From Rheum nobile (lineage: Eukaryota; Streptophyta; Magnoliopsida; Caryophyllales; Polygonaceae), in assembly GCA_027886185.1 (NCBI GenBank), contig WOAB01000211.1, positions 2,084,001 to 2,148,000 of the forward strand: a stretch of DNA of 64,000 bases, read 5' to 3'. The notes beneath the pieces are model-generated. The model was not told the origin of the DNA, made no database searches, and worked only from the letters and a program-made list of their open reading frames with translations. The position numbers were made by a program, and so were the translations under genes. The stretch's first letter is position 1, and each line of letters begins with the position of its first letter. Below are positions 10,013 through 21,106 of the stretch, in pieces.

Positions 10013-11719
10013 GTTTGAAGAATTTTGATTTGAGATTGAAAATGGAAAGAGAATGAGAGATTATGTGGAATTGGATCCCTTAGGTCAGGTGAATCTCTTT
10101 GATATATGTGTTCATGTCACTTGGGCAAATGACAATCTTCTACCTTTGCCTTACTTCCTGAGTGGCTGATAACAATTTGCATTCAGGGCAATTTGGTAAA
10201 CTATATAAACTTAGCATTGAATTACTGACTGCAATGATAAACTTAGCATTGAATTACTGACTGTATGATAAACTCAACATTGCAAAATTTCAATTAGCTA
10301 ACAAGCCCATTCATGTATGCATATGTGTATGGTATTGTCGCTTGTTTGATGGGATATATCAAATAACACACCTATCTGAATTTATGCTAGTAGTAATGGT
10401 TGTCACTCTTAAGTCATAATGCTAAATCTGTTCTTTGTATACTTCAATTGTTTTTATGTATTACTGCAGCAACAAAGATAAAAAGATCTATCATTGAAAC
10501 TGCCTCTGCTCTCGCTGCTATATTACTACAGTTCATTTTGACTCAGGGATCAACAGTCCCTGCATTTGTATGATCACCCCATCTTGATATGTATGTTTTC
10601 ATTTTCCTAAACCTGTATTTGTTTTTCCTGTCTATATGTTTCATGACCTTAGGATATTTATATCTACTAGACTATCTTTAGGTAAAATACCGCATCGCTG
10701 AATATGAAACAATTTTAGCAGTTTGGTCAGAGTTACTGGTACTAACCTATAATATCAGGTCACAAACTGTAATTTTATCAAACCATCTCCCCTGAAGATT
10801 TAGCTAAGTCCATTCTTTCTGAAGGTGGCTGGTCAGAGTTACTGGTACTTCCCTCTGTTGCAGCAATTGACTTAGTCTCATTCTTTCGTAACCTATTCCA
10901 ACTCAATGAACTTGATTAGGTCCCTTTTGCTTGTGTCTCTTCTTGCAGTGTGCGGGAAAAAGTTCACATACAATTTTGAATTTTGTTCTGAATCTGAAAT
11001 TGATATGTGTTAGCTTGTATGTTCGTGAACAATTACATTTATTTATAAACTATGTCCATGACAAATGTCGTCAAGTGGCCATCTAGAAAGAGGGAAACCC
11101 TCGTTGATGTGGCTGGCAAACTCTCTTAGCTTTTACATGTTCATTTCAAATTTTGCAATGGCTTTTTATTTTAATTGTATGTAACAAGAAATAGGACAAA
11201 GAGGACATGAATTTAAGATGATACATGTACAATTTTCAGGATTTTTGTGCATAGTGATGTTATTCCTTGTTGTTCTTGACTTTTCCTACAAGTTTGCAAC
11301 CTCCTTGATACTTCTTCATACTCTTTACTCGACTCATGTATTTCAATATTTACAAACTGACTCTTTTTGTTCTCTCTCACCACAGGTCAATATCAAGCTT
11401 CGACTCATTTTGTTGTCTCTCTCACCACATGTGAGATTCTTCTTCATTTTGTTGTCTCTCTCACCATAGATCAATATCTGCTATCATTTCACATCTGATT
11501 GAAGAATGAACAATACCATGTTAGTAATTGTGTTTGTATACATGTTGAATTACATGTACCTTGATTTTCTTGCTAAGTTTCCTATCATGACAAAAGCTAT
11601 TACTTCTGCCATTTTTACTTGCGTTAGGGATCTAATTTGTTTGTTGATTTATTATTTTCATGTGTCAGGTACTTGTACCTTAGTAAACTAGTTACAAGGC
11701 CTAGAGCATCTAGTACGTG
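10013..11719. other. CACTA-A interior without recognisable gene
   Basis: AT-rich, intron-like DNA. A short GGTGAATCTCTTTGAT word is duplicated (about 9984 and 10087), and CTCTCTCACCAC recurs near 11370-11465. Nothing coding was identified. Confidence 0.5.
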
Positions 11720-12827
11720 TAGACCTGTCAATCGGGTCGGGCGGGCGGGTTCGGGTCTGAGTACTGTCGGGTTCTGGTTATTTTGGGTCGGGTCATTTCG
11801 GGTCTAAAAATTATCGGGTCAAACTAGGTCGGGTTATTATGGGTTTATTGCCGGTTCGGGTCAACCAATGGGTCGAGTTACGCAATTTTTTCCTGCTTTT
11901 TTGTTAATTTAATTTGCTTTAATTTACGAAATATTTTTATTAAGTTTTTTTTTCACATGGCTATCTATCGTTCAACTTTAATCCCAGTAAAAATAATGTT
12001 ATCATAATGTCTTAAGTCCTTAACTCTTAATTTTAACATCTTAGTTCTATTTTATTAAAACTATCTTATAAATTTATATAGTTATACAACTTATACACTT
12101 ATAACTACGCAATAGAACTTCGGCATAAGATTTAGGTTTGTACTAGCTTATAATATATTCCAAGATTTCTTCTCCCAAACAAACACTTAGCTATCTCATA
12201 TTGCCATATTGGACAAGTGGGCAACCGCATGCTTATTATTTATTAATGATTACAACTTAACTGGTTGAGCTACCTTATATAGTCATATTACTCATATAGT
12301 GATATAGTCATATACTCATATATATAATGAATTAATGATGATGCTGAATCAGTGAATCCTCTAGTATTCTTGTCGTCTTATTATTCCTGCATCAAACAAG
12401 GAACAAACAAACATGTAAAAAAAGTAGTATATAATCATGTTATACTATCACTCAACTGAGTGCCTGGATCAATGCTTTCTAGATACCAGTTATTTCCAAT
12501 GTTCCTCATCTGTAGAGAATGTTCAAAAGTCAAAACACAACACCCTAAACAAAACCATAATTAAGCCATCATGCAACGACGTTTCAAGTTCGATAAAGTA
12601 GCAAATTAGTAACAAAATAACAACTTAGTCATAATTCAAAACACGACAAAATATCCAAAACAATTAAACAAGTCCTTAATAGTTATGTCAATCCTCCATC
12701 TCCAGTGTTTCATCACCATTGTCAACGTGCAACCTTGTAAATTGGACTTCTAATCCTTCTTCTAGATTCTCCTCTAGACCTGGACAATTAAACTTCGAAT
12801 TCAACTCAAATATATAACATTAAAATG

Positions 12828-13157
12828 TCATACTAAGGTGAAACAAAACAATAACTTACCTTCTTCGATATCCAATCCATAAATCCAAGAGCGAGTCGTC
12901 AAAAGTGCTTCGGCGGTTTTTGCAAGACGAGAATATCTCCACCTTGTTATAACTCTACTTCCCATGCTAAAGGCAGACTCGGATGCCACAGTTGTTATCG
13001 GAATGGCTAAAATATCTCTTGCCATTCTAGAGACTGAAAGGAATTTATGAGCATTTTTCTTCCACCACTCAAGCACATCTAGATCTTTAGTTGGATTTTC
13101 CCTAGTCTCATCCAAATATATATTAAGTTCTGATTTTTCTGTAGAAATATCAAACAC
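12828..13157 (-). pseudogene. hAT transposase C-terminal dimerisation domain remnant
   Basis: The frame contains LDVLEWWKKNAHKFLSVSRM, ARDILAIPITTVASESAFS and a SRVITRWR segment, the hallmark hATC (Ac-type dimerisation) motif. Upstream the frame is lost, so neither the BED zinc finger nor the catalytic core is present. The tail after GLDIEEG runs into sequence without homology. Confidence 0.88.
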
Positions 13158-13854
13158 TGAAGCAAATCCCTAGCAAAGACACAAAATAAAAATTAGTGAA
13201 GCATGCTGAAATATAAGAAAAAATATAAATAATTGACATTATATTAAATTACCTCAAAGTCCGAAATGGCAACGGAGGTCGATCTCCTCTTTTGGATTTT
13301 CGAGTTGCAAAAATATTTTTTCGTGGCGGCATGTTCTATACTTCTACCCCAATAGAAAAAATAAGTTAATAACCTTAAATTTAGATTTTAATTAGCAGTA
13401 CAGACGTAGAGTTCAAAGTTGATAACGTTAAATTTGTAATACTCAAAACAAAAAAAAACAAAAAAAAACAAACAAAATGTTGCTGGCGAATGTGCTAGTG
13501 AAGCAGGAATTAACCAGAAATCAGAGAATTGAGAAATAACACTAAGACAAAAACCCAAATAATTCAAAGCCTAAGTGTAGACAAGCAACAAACATATTAA
13601 GTAAAGCACCAACAAATTAACTAAAGCCTAAGTGTAAATAAAGGCGAGAAATAGTAGAAGACTAGAAGCTAAAAGAGATTAAGTAAAATGAGATTAGGGA
13701 AGGAAAACAGATCAAGAATGAGCAAGGCGTCAGGGAGAGCTTCGAGAATAGGAAGGAAGAGACCGCCAACAATCCCGGGGCCCAAGATCTCGAGCAGAAG
13801 CTCACTCCCACTCAGCAGCAGATTGGACGAGACCGCCAACAATCCCAGTGCCGC

Positions 13855-13945
13855 CGCCGATGAGGCGAGGCGAGGCGAGGAGAGTAGAGGCGAGGCGAGG
13901 AGAGGCGAGGCGAGTAGAGTAGAGTAGAGTAGAGTAGAGGAGAGG
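13855..13945. repeat. GAGGC/GAGTA/GAGGA pentamer minisatellite in the hAT
   Basis: About 17 tandem five-base units, including five GAGTA in a row. The flanks share the word GAGACCGCCAACAATCCC (13758 and 13828), so a ~70-bp block next to it is also duplicated. Confidence 0.85.
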
Positions 13946-14569
13946 CGAGGAGCTGCGGATTGCGCCAGAATGGTCGGATACCTAGCAGAGGCAAAGCAGC
14001 GGGCCATCGGCTGAAGTGCTGAGCTTGTGAAAGAAAATAATGAAAAGGAATAAGTGAATAACCCTAAAATTTTAGAATAGCCGATAGCGCCAGATTTTTT
14101 TTTCAATTTCCCGCCTTTATTTTTTTATCCATCGGGTTGACCCGACCCGACCCGTTTTTTATCCAAAAAATTTTCGGGTCATCGGGTTTGATTGAAAATG
14201 GGTTTCGGGTTCAACTTTACGGGTTATGACCTAAAAAATTTGGGTCGGGTCGGGTTACCGGTTCGGGTCATATTTTGCCAGGTCTAGGTACGTGAGATTC
14301 GAGATCAATGGGCAACATTTGTGCAGACCTTCATAGATTAGTTAGTACGTACGTGGAACATTTGTGCAAGTGTTTCATACTTTAACTAACTAAACATTAT
14401 TTTTATTGACATTTCATCTTTTGAGTGTGTTGCATTTATAACAATACATTGATGTATGACATTTTAATATTTAATCCATTTTTATACTTGACGTATTTTG
14501 AATTTGTGGCAAATGTTTAGATAATTATGGTTATTTGTATGCTATAATTTATATAATAATTTAGGTACT

Positions 14570-14845
14570 TAAGAAAGGTGCACATTTACCTCGGTTCGAT
14601 CAAATTTATAGGGATGTAAGTTTACCACGGGTAAACAATATTACTACGGTTTGAAGTATTTTAAATAGTTGTACTTTTACCACGGTTGGCTGAATTACCA
14701 CGAATCATTAACCGTGGTAAATATGTAACCGTGATAAACATGCAACCGTGGTAAACATGTTTACCACGGCCAAGTTTACCATGGTTCAACAACCGTGGTA
14801 ATCTTTGTAAATAAACCGTGGTAAAATACATTTTTTCTACTAGTG
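14570..14845. repeat. CACTA-A right subterminal repeats
   Basis: Ten or so copies of ACCGTGGTAA / TTACCACGG in both orientations next to the right terminus. Confidence 0.85.
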
Positions 14846-15035
14846 CACACAAATAAACAAGGAAATCAAGTATGCAAATAAGGGAACAAGATATTGCTAG
14901 AAGGAGAGATTTAAGGAAAATTGAAAAGTCAAAGGTTACTCTAACTTGAGAATAACCAAAACCTAAAGGAAATTAGGGTTTGCAGGCCGTGAGGGTGTAA
15001 GGCCCACAACCTTAGAAACGTTGTCCCCATGCCAA

Positions 15036-15097
15036 TCGGGAACTTTCCAGGAGATCACCCATCCCAGGACTACTCCCACCCTAGCACGCTTAACTTC
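15036..15097 (-). promoter_or_regulatory. 5S rRNA-like pol III promoter region in left Cassandra LTR
   Basis: On the minus strand it reads GAAGTTAAGCGTGCTAGGG...GAGTAGTCCTGGGATGGGTGA..TCCTGG, following the internal promoter half of plant 5S rRNA. Confidence 0.85.
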
Positions 15098-15309
15098 CTA
15101 GTTCTTTGTCCTCACTTGAACTAGGAAAAGGAAGAGCTCTTGTTGACATGGGTAGCATTCTAATCCTTATAAAGGATTACAAATCCGGGATATTACAATC
15201 ACCCTCACTTAAACCCTTGACGACCTCGTCAAGGCCCGTCAAGTCCCAAAGACCACCGTCTGGGTCGAGCGACTGCCATCCAGGACAAGCCCACACATAA
15301 CCCAGAGTC

Positions 15310-15322
15310 GGCTCTGATACCA
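15310..15322 (-). promoter_or_regulatory. Cassandra primer binding site (tRNA-iMet)
   Basis: TGGTATCAGAGCC on the minus strand, two bases inside the 5' LTR. Confidence 0.88.
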
Positions 15323-15364
15323 TTTGTAAGGCCAACAACCTTAGAAGCGCTGTCCCCATGCCAA

Positions 15365-15426
15365 CCGAGAACTTCCCAGGAGGCCACCCATCCCAAGACT
15401 ACTCCCGCCCTAGCACGCTTAACTTC
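15365..15426 (-). promoter_or_regulatory. 5S rRNA-like pol III promoter region in right Cassandra LTR
   Basis: Same motif in the other LTR (GAAGTTAAGCGTGCTAGGGC, GGATGGGTGGCCTCCTGGGA). It is slightly closer to genuine 5S rRNA than the left copy. Confidence 0.85.
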
Positions 15427-15531
15427 CTAGTTCTTTGTCCTCACTTGAACCAGGAAAAGGAAGAGCTCTTGTTGACATGGGTAGCATTCTAATCCTTATA
15501 AAGGATTACAAATCCGGGGTATTACAGAGGG

Positions 15532-15705
15532 ATAGGGTGGCGGACGGTGGTGGTGGCGGAACGATGGTGGTGGTGTGGTGGTGTTCACAACGGTAGGGTT
15601 GCCGGCTAGTAGTGGTGGAGAGGGGGGGGGGGGAATTCTGGGTTTGTAAGCGGAAAATTGTCAAGGAATCACAATAAGAGAGAAGAAACGAACTTAGCTT
15701 GGATA
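15532..15705. other. RT1 internal leader, GGT/GGTGGCGG-rich
   Basis: Low-complexity GGTGGTGGCGGA sequence and a 12-G run (15622-15633). No ORF. It belongs to RT1 between Cassandra and the primer site. Confidence 0.5.
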
Positions 15706-15720
15706 GGCTCTGATGCCAAT
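15706..15720 (-). promoter_or_regulatory. RT1 primer binding site (tRNA-iMet)
   Basis: Minus strand ATTGGCATCAGAGCC directly after the 5' LTR end, one base away from the standard TGGTATCAGAGCC. Confidence 0.82.
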
Positions 15721-16591
15721 TGATGCGAACAACCCCTGAAGTGTCGTTTGCAATCGCAGGATCTTCGTTTCCTCAAGCTTGTAGTTGAATCCTCCTCCTG
15801 CGTAGCCAACGTGATGGCTTTCCTAGGGCTAAAGAGATAGCAAATTCGTCTAAAGAGATGAACGTAGGGATCAACATAATGATCGCGAATTACCGAAGAA
15901 ACGGTGTTTGATTGCTCGAAGCGACGAGCTACGGGATAGTTTGATCCGTGGGATCGTAAGGGTTGATGTTGGGATTCAAGGAATGAGCGTACTCAACTTA
16001 ACTACTCAAATTAACATAACATTACAAACTAGGGTTTTCTGGTTTAAATAACTAAGTATGACTAATAATAAAATAATAATAAATTTTCGAAATAAACGAC
16101 GGAATGCTGACGATCGGCCCAACTTCTACGGGCGCGGAAATGCTTCCGCGGTCGCGGAACTGCAAAAAGGCGTAAGCGACAGAAACTTTTCCGCGGGCGT
16201 GGAAATACCTCCACGGTCGCGGAAATACCTCCGCGGTCGCGGAAAACATGTTGTAGAATACTCGAACTTCAGTAACAATTCTGCGGTCGCGGATATTCTT
16301 CCGCGACCGCGGAAGACATGCACAACTCTCAGTAAAACTCGATTTTGACCATCTTTTTGTTGGAATATTGATTCGACATAAACTATGAAGTTGTAGATCT
16401 TTGAGTCAGCTTTCTAACGCATCTTGAATCATCTCGAGATCAATTTTCTATCCACAGTTATGGCCGTTTTATCGAAGACTGTCTAAAACCAAACGAGAAG
16501 TACCAATGTCGAACTTGCACAAGACTTCACCATTTGCTTGAGCATCTTCCTTGGAGGCCTTTGATTAATTCTCTCATGCATGTTGCTATCA
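15721..16591 (-). repeat. RT1 right LTR (5' LTR, 871 bp)
   Basis: Pairs with 5806-6628; TG...CA ends; TSD TCATG follows at 16592-16596. Contains more palindromic CCGCGG units than its partner (16128-16318). Confidence 0.92.
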
Positions 16592-16596
16592 TCATG

Positions 16597-17310
16597 TCAC
16601 AAGAGTCATCATATTTTGTACACTCTCGTTGAAGGTCCCCTTGATTTCCTTCACTTGGTTACCCATCTTTGAATGATATTGATTGAATATCGTGTCTAGA
16701 CTGCCATGTGGTGTAGTTAAGAAGTCTTTCAAACTAGAGTGTGCTCCTTCAACCCTATATTTAGTACAAAAAAGTTTAAAGTTTGATCATACGCAAGCTT
16801 TCTGCTCTCTGCATAAACTGTCTGTCACGTATGGATGCACTTCATACGTGACGGACGAAACAATCTCGTCCGTGACGTGTGGATTCCATCTACACGTGAC
16901 GTACGACACACCTTTGTCCGTCACATTTGGACTTCATCCACATAGTTTATGCAGAGAACATAATGCATTGAAAATTTAGCAAATGAGTGAATGCATAATG
17001 CAGTACAGATTGGACAATGCACTAACATGTTTGTCGTGGAAGTTCCAAGCGTGAACACAATATATGTCCAAGCTGACACGAGTCTTTTCCTATACGGGAT
17101 CAGCCAGCTGTTTCTTACTTATTGAGTCAGACGTGGCCAAGCCCTCCATTCCGACTCAATTCTGCGCAACTCCCTCTCGTACCCGGGTATAGTTGTTTGC
17201 TTGAATAAATTGTAGTATGTATTTGTAAACCTTGTACCCAAACTTTTATCCTTCATCACCTTCTTAGCATTATCCTCTATGTTCTTCTTCACATGACGCC
17301 TACAGAGGAT
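16597..17310 (-). pseudogene. MULE transposase middle part with a 272-nt intron
   Basis: Minus strand from 17310: ILCRRHVKKNIEDNAKKVMK and ESEWRAWPRL. Then, after a frame change, WLIPYRKRLVSAWTYIVFTL and GTSTTNM. An intron (16755-17026; donor GTTAGT, acceptor TATAG) precedes VEGAHSSLKDFLTTPHGSLD, which holds the catalytic Glu of the DDE triad. The frame then runs to the RT1 insertion point and an in-frame TGA. Splicing restores Met-Val across the junction, as expected for the family's N-[RM]-V-E motif. Confidence 0.82.
16804..16959. repeat. Hairpin-ladder element within the MULE intron
   Basis: Outer inverted repeat GCTCTCTGCATAAACT / AGTTTATGCAGAGAAC encloses further small hairpins: CACGTATG...CATACGTG, then CACGTG(T/A)-type pairs with GTCCGT words between them. 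It fits a MITE or a self-complementary block belonging to the MULE. Confidence 0.7.
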
Positions 17311-18636
17311 TGACGTGGCTGAAATATGCAATGCAAATATCGTTGAATGGCCTAGTCAAAGTAAAAGTCCTAACAAACTACTAAACAGATGTATAACAAG
17401 CAAGTAAGGGTCAAACCTATAGGGAAGATCTGATGTAGTATGCAATTATGATTAACAAGGAAGGGGGGTTTTAGTTATCAAACAGAGCAAAGTAAACATA
17501 TTAAGTTGACTTGAGAATATGATTGGGGAAGGAAGTTCCACTAGAACGAGATCCACAATACAGAGATATAATTTGATCACCGAAATCTATTAAATCCAAG
17601 TTCTTTATCTATTCTTATAGTTGTTCCCACCCTGATCTTGATTAACTACCAATTCAGACAGTTGTTGACAGTACTTACTACAATATCAATGGAAGAAAAC
17701 CTTACCACTAACAAAGCAATAGCAATGCACACAAGGATATAGGATACATACAAATAGAAGAAAACCTTACTACTTAACATACAAATGATTCTCACTCACA
17801 ATTGCGCACTCGTATTCCACTATATGCAACAATTATGTTTGCTACTAGATATGCACTCGTATTCCACTATATGCAAACCCTAGCAATTGATAAATATTAC
17901 TCAACCTAGTTGATCAGGCTATGAAGAATAACAATGAATCAATATTCAATATAACCAAGAGAATCAAACCAACACATATAAGAATAGGAACAAGGAATAG
18001 AAATCTCACAAACACATCAACTGTATTGCTTCAAACGTCTAGTAGAACAAAGGGAAATTAGTGCTCCATTCAGATGTAAATGAAACCCTAATGAGAAAGA
18101 AAACAACGATGATAATAGTCTGATGTCTGGCTTCGTGACTGCCCACTCAAGACCTAGAAAGAAGTCTTAAATAGGCTTAGGAAATAAGTTAACCTAATGG
18201 AAATAACAAAGGAAATAAAATAATAAAAATAAGAAAGTCCAAAATGCAATAAAGGAAATAAAGTCTTCTGCTGGCCGCGAGGCGTGACGTGCCCACCGCG
18301 GGGCGGTGAGATCCACCGCGGGGCGTCAGTTCCTTCTCTGAGATCCACCGCCGGGTCGCGGTGGCACTGGCACGGGGCGTTGACACTCGCCCAGTCCTCT
18401 CTTCAGCTCTTCTTCTCTTCTGCTCTTCATTACTACCAAGTGTTGGTAGTCTTCTCCAATTAATCTCCAGCAGATCCTCATCCATCTTCATCATCTCCAT
18501 CTAAGCCGTAAATCCCTGGATATCTTCAATTCTCCCCACATCTTCTGGATTATAGACTTAGTCTCAAATCTTATCATAAACTCCTCTAAATAATGTTAAT
18601 AGTTGCTAGTAAAGGTGCATGAAATGTCACCTATCA
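17311..18636 (-). repeat. RT2 left LTR (3' LTR, 1326 bp)
   Basis: Aligns end to end with 24344-25676 with only scattered single-base changes. Contains GC palindromes at 18294-18372. Confidence 0.94.
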
Positions 18637-18651
18637 AATTCCCTCATACTT
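18637..18651 (-). promoter_or_regulatory. RT2 polypurine tract
   Basis: Minus strand AAGTATGAGGGAATT immediately before the 3' LTR. Stronger relatives AAGTATGGGGGAG occur at about 19213-19228 and 21610-21621. Confidence 0.6.
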
Positions 18652-19293
18652 AGACCTTTACTCGTCCCGAGTAAGCTAATGATAAACCTACTCTCTCAAT
18701 CAAACACCAAGGTCTCAGGAAGTACAAGAAAATGTGACACCAGCAACTACAACATCTCAAAGCTCCAGACAACCAAAACAAGTGATGCAAAGATTATTCT
18801 AATCCTAACTCCAATCTAACTCCTTATCGCTCCAGAGTGGCCTACCCGAATCCTCCTTATGACTCCTCTTCTTATGACGCCAGCCTTTATAATGATCCTA
18901 AAATCACTCTTTTTTCTTTACGCTCATTTTGCCCAAGCGCCCTCTCGGGTTTTCACCTAGCCACTCATTTCATTTTGCTAGATGTCTCACAAATACTCGC
19001 ATCACTCCAGCCCAATTTTGCACCGGTCTATACCAGTCGGACTACCTGCTTCTTACCTGAACCGCCCTTTCGGATTTTCAGCTCATCCCAGGATTTTAAT
19101 TGCCTTTTTCACATCTTTTTGGCTTTTACGTTTTTTTTTTTAGGAATACTTGAATGAAAATTACAGAAAACAAAGCTATGTACACTAGCTAGATAGATAG
19201 CACAGTCTAAATCCCTCCCCCATACTTAAACCGAACATTATCCTCAATGTAGAAAAGAGAACAGCAAATGAGATAGGGGAAAGAGAAATAAAC
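18652..19293. other. RT2 3' untranslated region
   Basis: Between the second ORF and the polypurine tract. Contains the internal PPT-like AAGTATGGGGGAGGGA (minus, about 19213-19228). No coding sequence was recognised. Confidence 0.6.
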
Positions 19294-20549
19294 TCACTGT
19301 GGGCCGGATGGTGGTGGTGGTGGGAACCTCCCAAAGTAGTCCCTCATATGAGCGTCCATAGCGTCCAGACGCTCATCTATATCAGCACGGAACTGGGTCT
19401 GCCAAGTCTGCAGACCGGTCTCTACTCGGGTGTTCCAGTGAGTCTGCTACACCGAGAATGCATCAAATCTTGCGTACAACTCCTGCCAAGGTGTGGCAGG
19501 ACCATAAGAAGACGAAGGTGCATCATACTGAGTAGGCAGAGGTGCATCCTCACCCACAGAATCAACAGCAGTAGCAACAACACCAGCACTAGGGCCCTCT
19601 CCAAACGGACCCGAAGGAGCAACAGCAGGGGTAGCATCAGCCATAATTCTGCCATCACTGGGAATCCACCAATCCGCAAATGAAGGGGAATAAGTAAAAA
19701 CCCGAGGAAGAATCAGAATATGACCATCATATGAAGACCAAACTAAATCACCATCCCTGCCCAATGGCTTCAGCATCGAGCACACTCTCATGTGCACCAT
19801 GGCATACACCGCATGAGCAACAGGCCGAGGAATACGATCGGTGGCAATAATCTCAGCACAAAGAAGGGTGATCAAACCACCCCCACAGATATCACGTGGC
19901 TCACCATCTCGAATCCTCTTCAAGGAGCTTAGAAACAAACTAGCCCAACACGGGGTGTACGTGACAATAGACAAGATGCTCAAAAACCACTGGAAATCCT
20001 TCAAAGGGACCTTACCATCATCAGCATGGCCAAAGAAATCTCTCATCAACACCTTATGGATCAACCTTAAGCAAGGGTGCACCAACTTCGAATTCACTTC
20101 CTGACCCTTCTTGAACTTCCTGTGCGTGGCAGCCTCCCAAAACTCCATCATATCCGTCTCAGTTAGACCACCAGACCACCAGACCACCCATCAGACGGTT
20201 CCTGTGTAATGCCCAGGGCACCACGAATTTCCTCAGCAGACAAAGCATACTCACGACCATTGTACGTGAACGTGATCTTCGTCAACCTCTTGTCGGCGGA
20301 ACCATCAGAATACCTCTTAACAGAGGCAATGAACTGGTAGCATAGCTCGGGGTAAGCGTCAGCGGACTTGTTCAGGAAGGTCCCCAGACCACACTCTGCT
20401 AAACAAAGGGATACACACTCCAACATACCAAACTCAATCAACGTCGGCTTGTCAAAGAATTTAGTAGCCAACACCTTCCTCTCCTTCACAACGTTATACA
20501 CCTCATTCTCATCCCTCGTAGAGACTTGCTTCCTACCTCGAGGTGCCAT
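19294..20549 (-). pseudogene. RT2 second ORF (Athila-type plant retrotransposon ORF), broken
   Basis: Begins MAPRGRKQVS at 20549. FFDKPTLIEFGMLECVSLCL and ITFTYNGREYALSAEEIRGA resemble the plant retrotransposon protein found outside pol in Athila relatives. Three tandem AGACCACC units (plus strand, 20165-20188) shift the frame; the protein continues as LTETDMMEFWEAATHRKFKK. An in-frame TAG at 19447 follows ...ARFDAFSV, but the frame stays open for a further 50 codons (Pro-rich tail) to the TGA at 19294. The function of this ORF class is uncertain; an env-like role has been proposed for Athila. This copy is not functional. Confidence 0.75.
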
Positions 20550-20574
20550 AAGTAATGAATTGAGATGCTTAAAA

Positions 20575-20725
20575 CAAAGGGTCGCCGGGTCGGTGAACGA
20601 GTCGCCGAGTCGAAAAACACACAGCCTGGTAGTCTCGCCGCGGGGCGGTGAACGAGTCGCCGGGTCGCGGTGAGATAATTGGGCCTTCTTGCCGGGTCGC
20701 GGTGGGGGTCGCCGCGGGGCGGTGA
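20575..20725. repeat. GC-palindrome cluster, RT2 spacer
   Basis: Several copies of GCCGCGGGGCGGTGA and GCCGGGTCGCGGTG between the second ORF and the tandem array. Confidence 0.85.
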
Positions 20726-21106
20726 CTGGCGACGCGAGGCGTTGGGGTTGTGTTTGGCTCGGTTGTGAGGTTAGACTCCAATTTGGGCAAAGGAACTCAA
20801 GGTTTAAAGTGATTGGAGGCTAGAATCAGACCAAGAACGAGAGGGAAGTATGGGAAAATGGGGGGTTTGGCTTGAAGAGCTTGAGAGGGGTGTTGGGAAT
20901 GGAGGGTTTGTGAGAGTAGAGGCCTAGGTTAGGGAAAGTGAAAGGGAAGAAGGGTTGATGGGCCGGTAATGTACAAGGCCCGAAGAGACACTTGGCCCAA
21001 AAGGGGGCCCAATCCGTCAAATCCTTTTGTAACAATTTTTTTTCTCCCCGTTTAAGGTTTTTTTTGGGCTTTTTTTTTTCGGAGTTGAGAAGGGTATACC
21101 AGACAG
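20726..21106. other. RT2 spacer between palindrome clusters
   Basis: Non-coding stretch with T-rich homopolymers (about 21039-21080). No domain was recognised on the minus strand, and it occupies the position where RT and integrase would be expected. Confidence 0.5.

Larger units (their letters stand above)
11720..14286 (-). mobile_element. hAT transposon nested in CACTA-A
   Basis: Ends TAGACCTGTCAA and, inverted, TAGACCTGGCAA, followed on both sides by GGGTCGGGT-rich subterminal sequence. The 8-bp target duplication is AGTACGTG (11712-11719) versus GGTACGTG (14287-14294), one mismatch. Inside is a C-terminal hAT transposase fragment on the minus strand. At 2.57 kb with only about 110 transposase codons, it is non-autonomous. 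Confidence 0.85.
7692..14845. mobile_element. CACTA-A: non-autonomous CACTA transposon inside RT1
   Basis: Terminal inverted repeats CACTAGTAGAAAAAA (left) and TTTTTTCTACTAGTG (right), flanked by the 3-bp duplication CAC (7689-7691, 14846-14848). Both ends carry dense subterminal TACCACGGTT/AACCGTGGTA repeats. No transposase-like frame is present. The cargo includes an importin-beta fragment, GC-rich exon-like pieces and a nested hAT, typical of a gene-capturing CACTA moved in trans. Confidence 0.93.
14996..15526 (-). mobile_element. Cassandra-type TRIM retrotransposon
   Basis: Two 202-bp LTRs (14996-15197, 15325-15526) start TGTAAGGCC and end TATTACA. They flank a 127-bp core with no coding capacity. 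Perfect target duplication GAGGG (14991-14995, 15527-15531). A primer site TGGTATCAGAGCC (minus strand) abuts the 5' LTR. Each LTR carries 5S rRNA-like sequence, the defining trait of the Cassandra family. It lies in the internal region of RT1. Confidence 0.93.
5806..16591 (-). mobile_element. RT1: non-autonomous LTR retrotransposon (LARD-like), iMet-primed
   Basis: LTRs at 5806-6628 and 15721-16591 start TG(G/A)TGCGAACAA and end TTGCTATCA. A perfect 5-bp target duplication TCATG flanks them (5801-5805, 16592-16596). The primer site sits inside the right LTR, so the element runs on the minus strand. Without the nested CACTA-A and Cassandra, the internal part is only about 1.4 kb and encodes no protease, RT or integrase. 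It interrupts the MULE frame just upstream of the SWIM region. Confidence 0.93.

Noticed and set aside
12828..13157. Domesticated hAT gene (for example DAYSLEEPER-like)
   Set aside because: Only the C-terminal dimerisation piece remains, within a transposon with TIRs and TSD.
13669..14106. 145-codon Leu/Ser-rich ORF in the hAT
   Set aside because: It is read through the GAGGC pentamer minisatellite and has no homologue I recognise.
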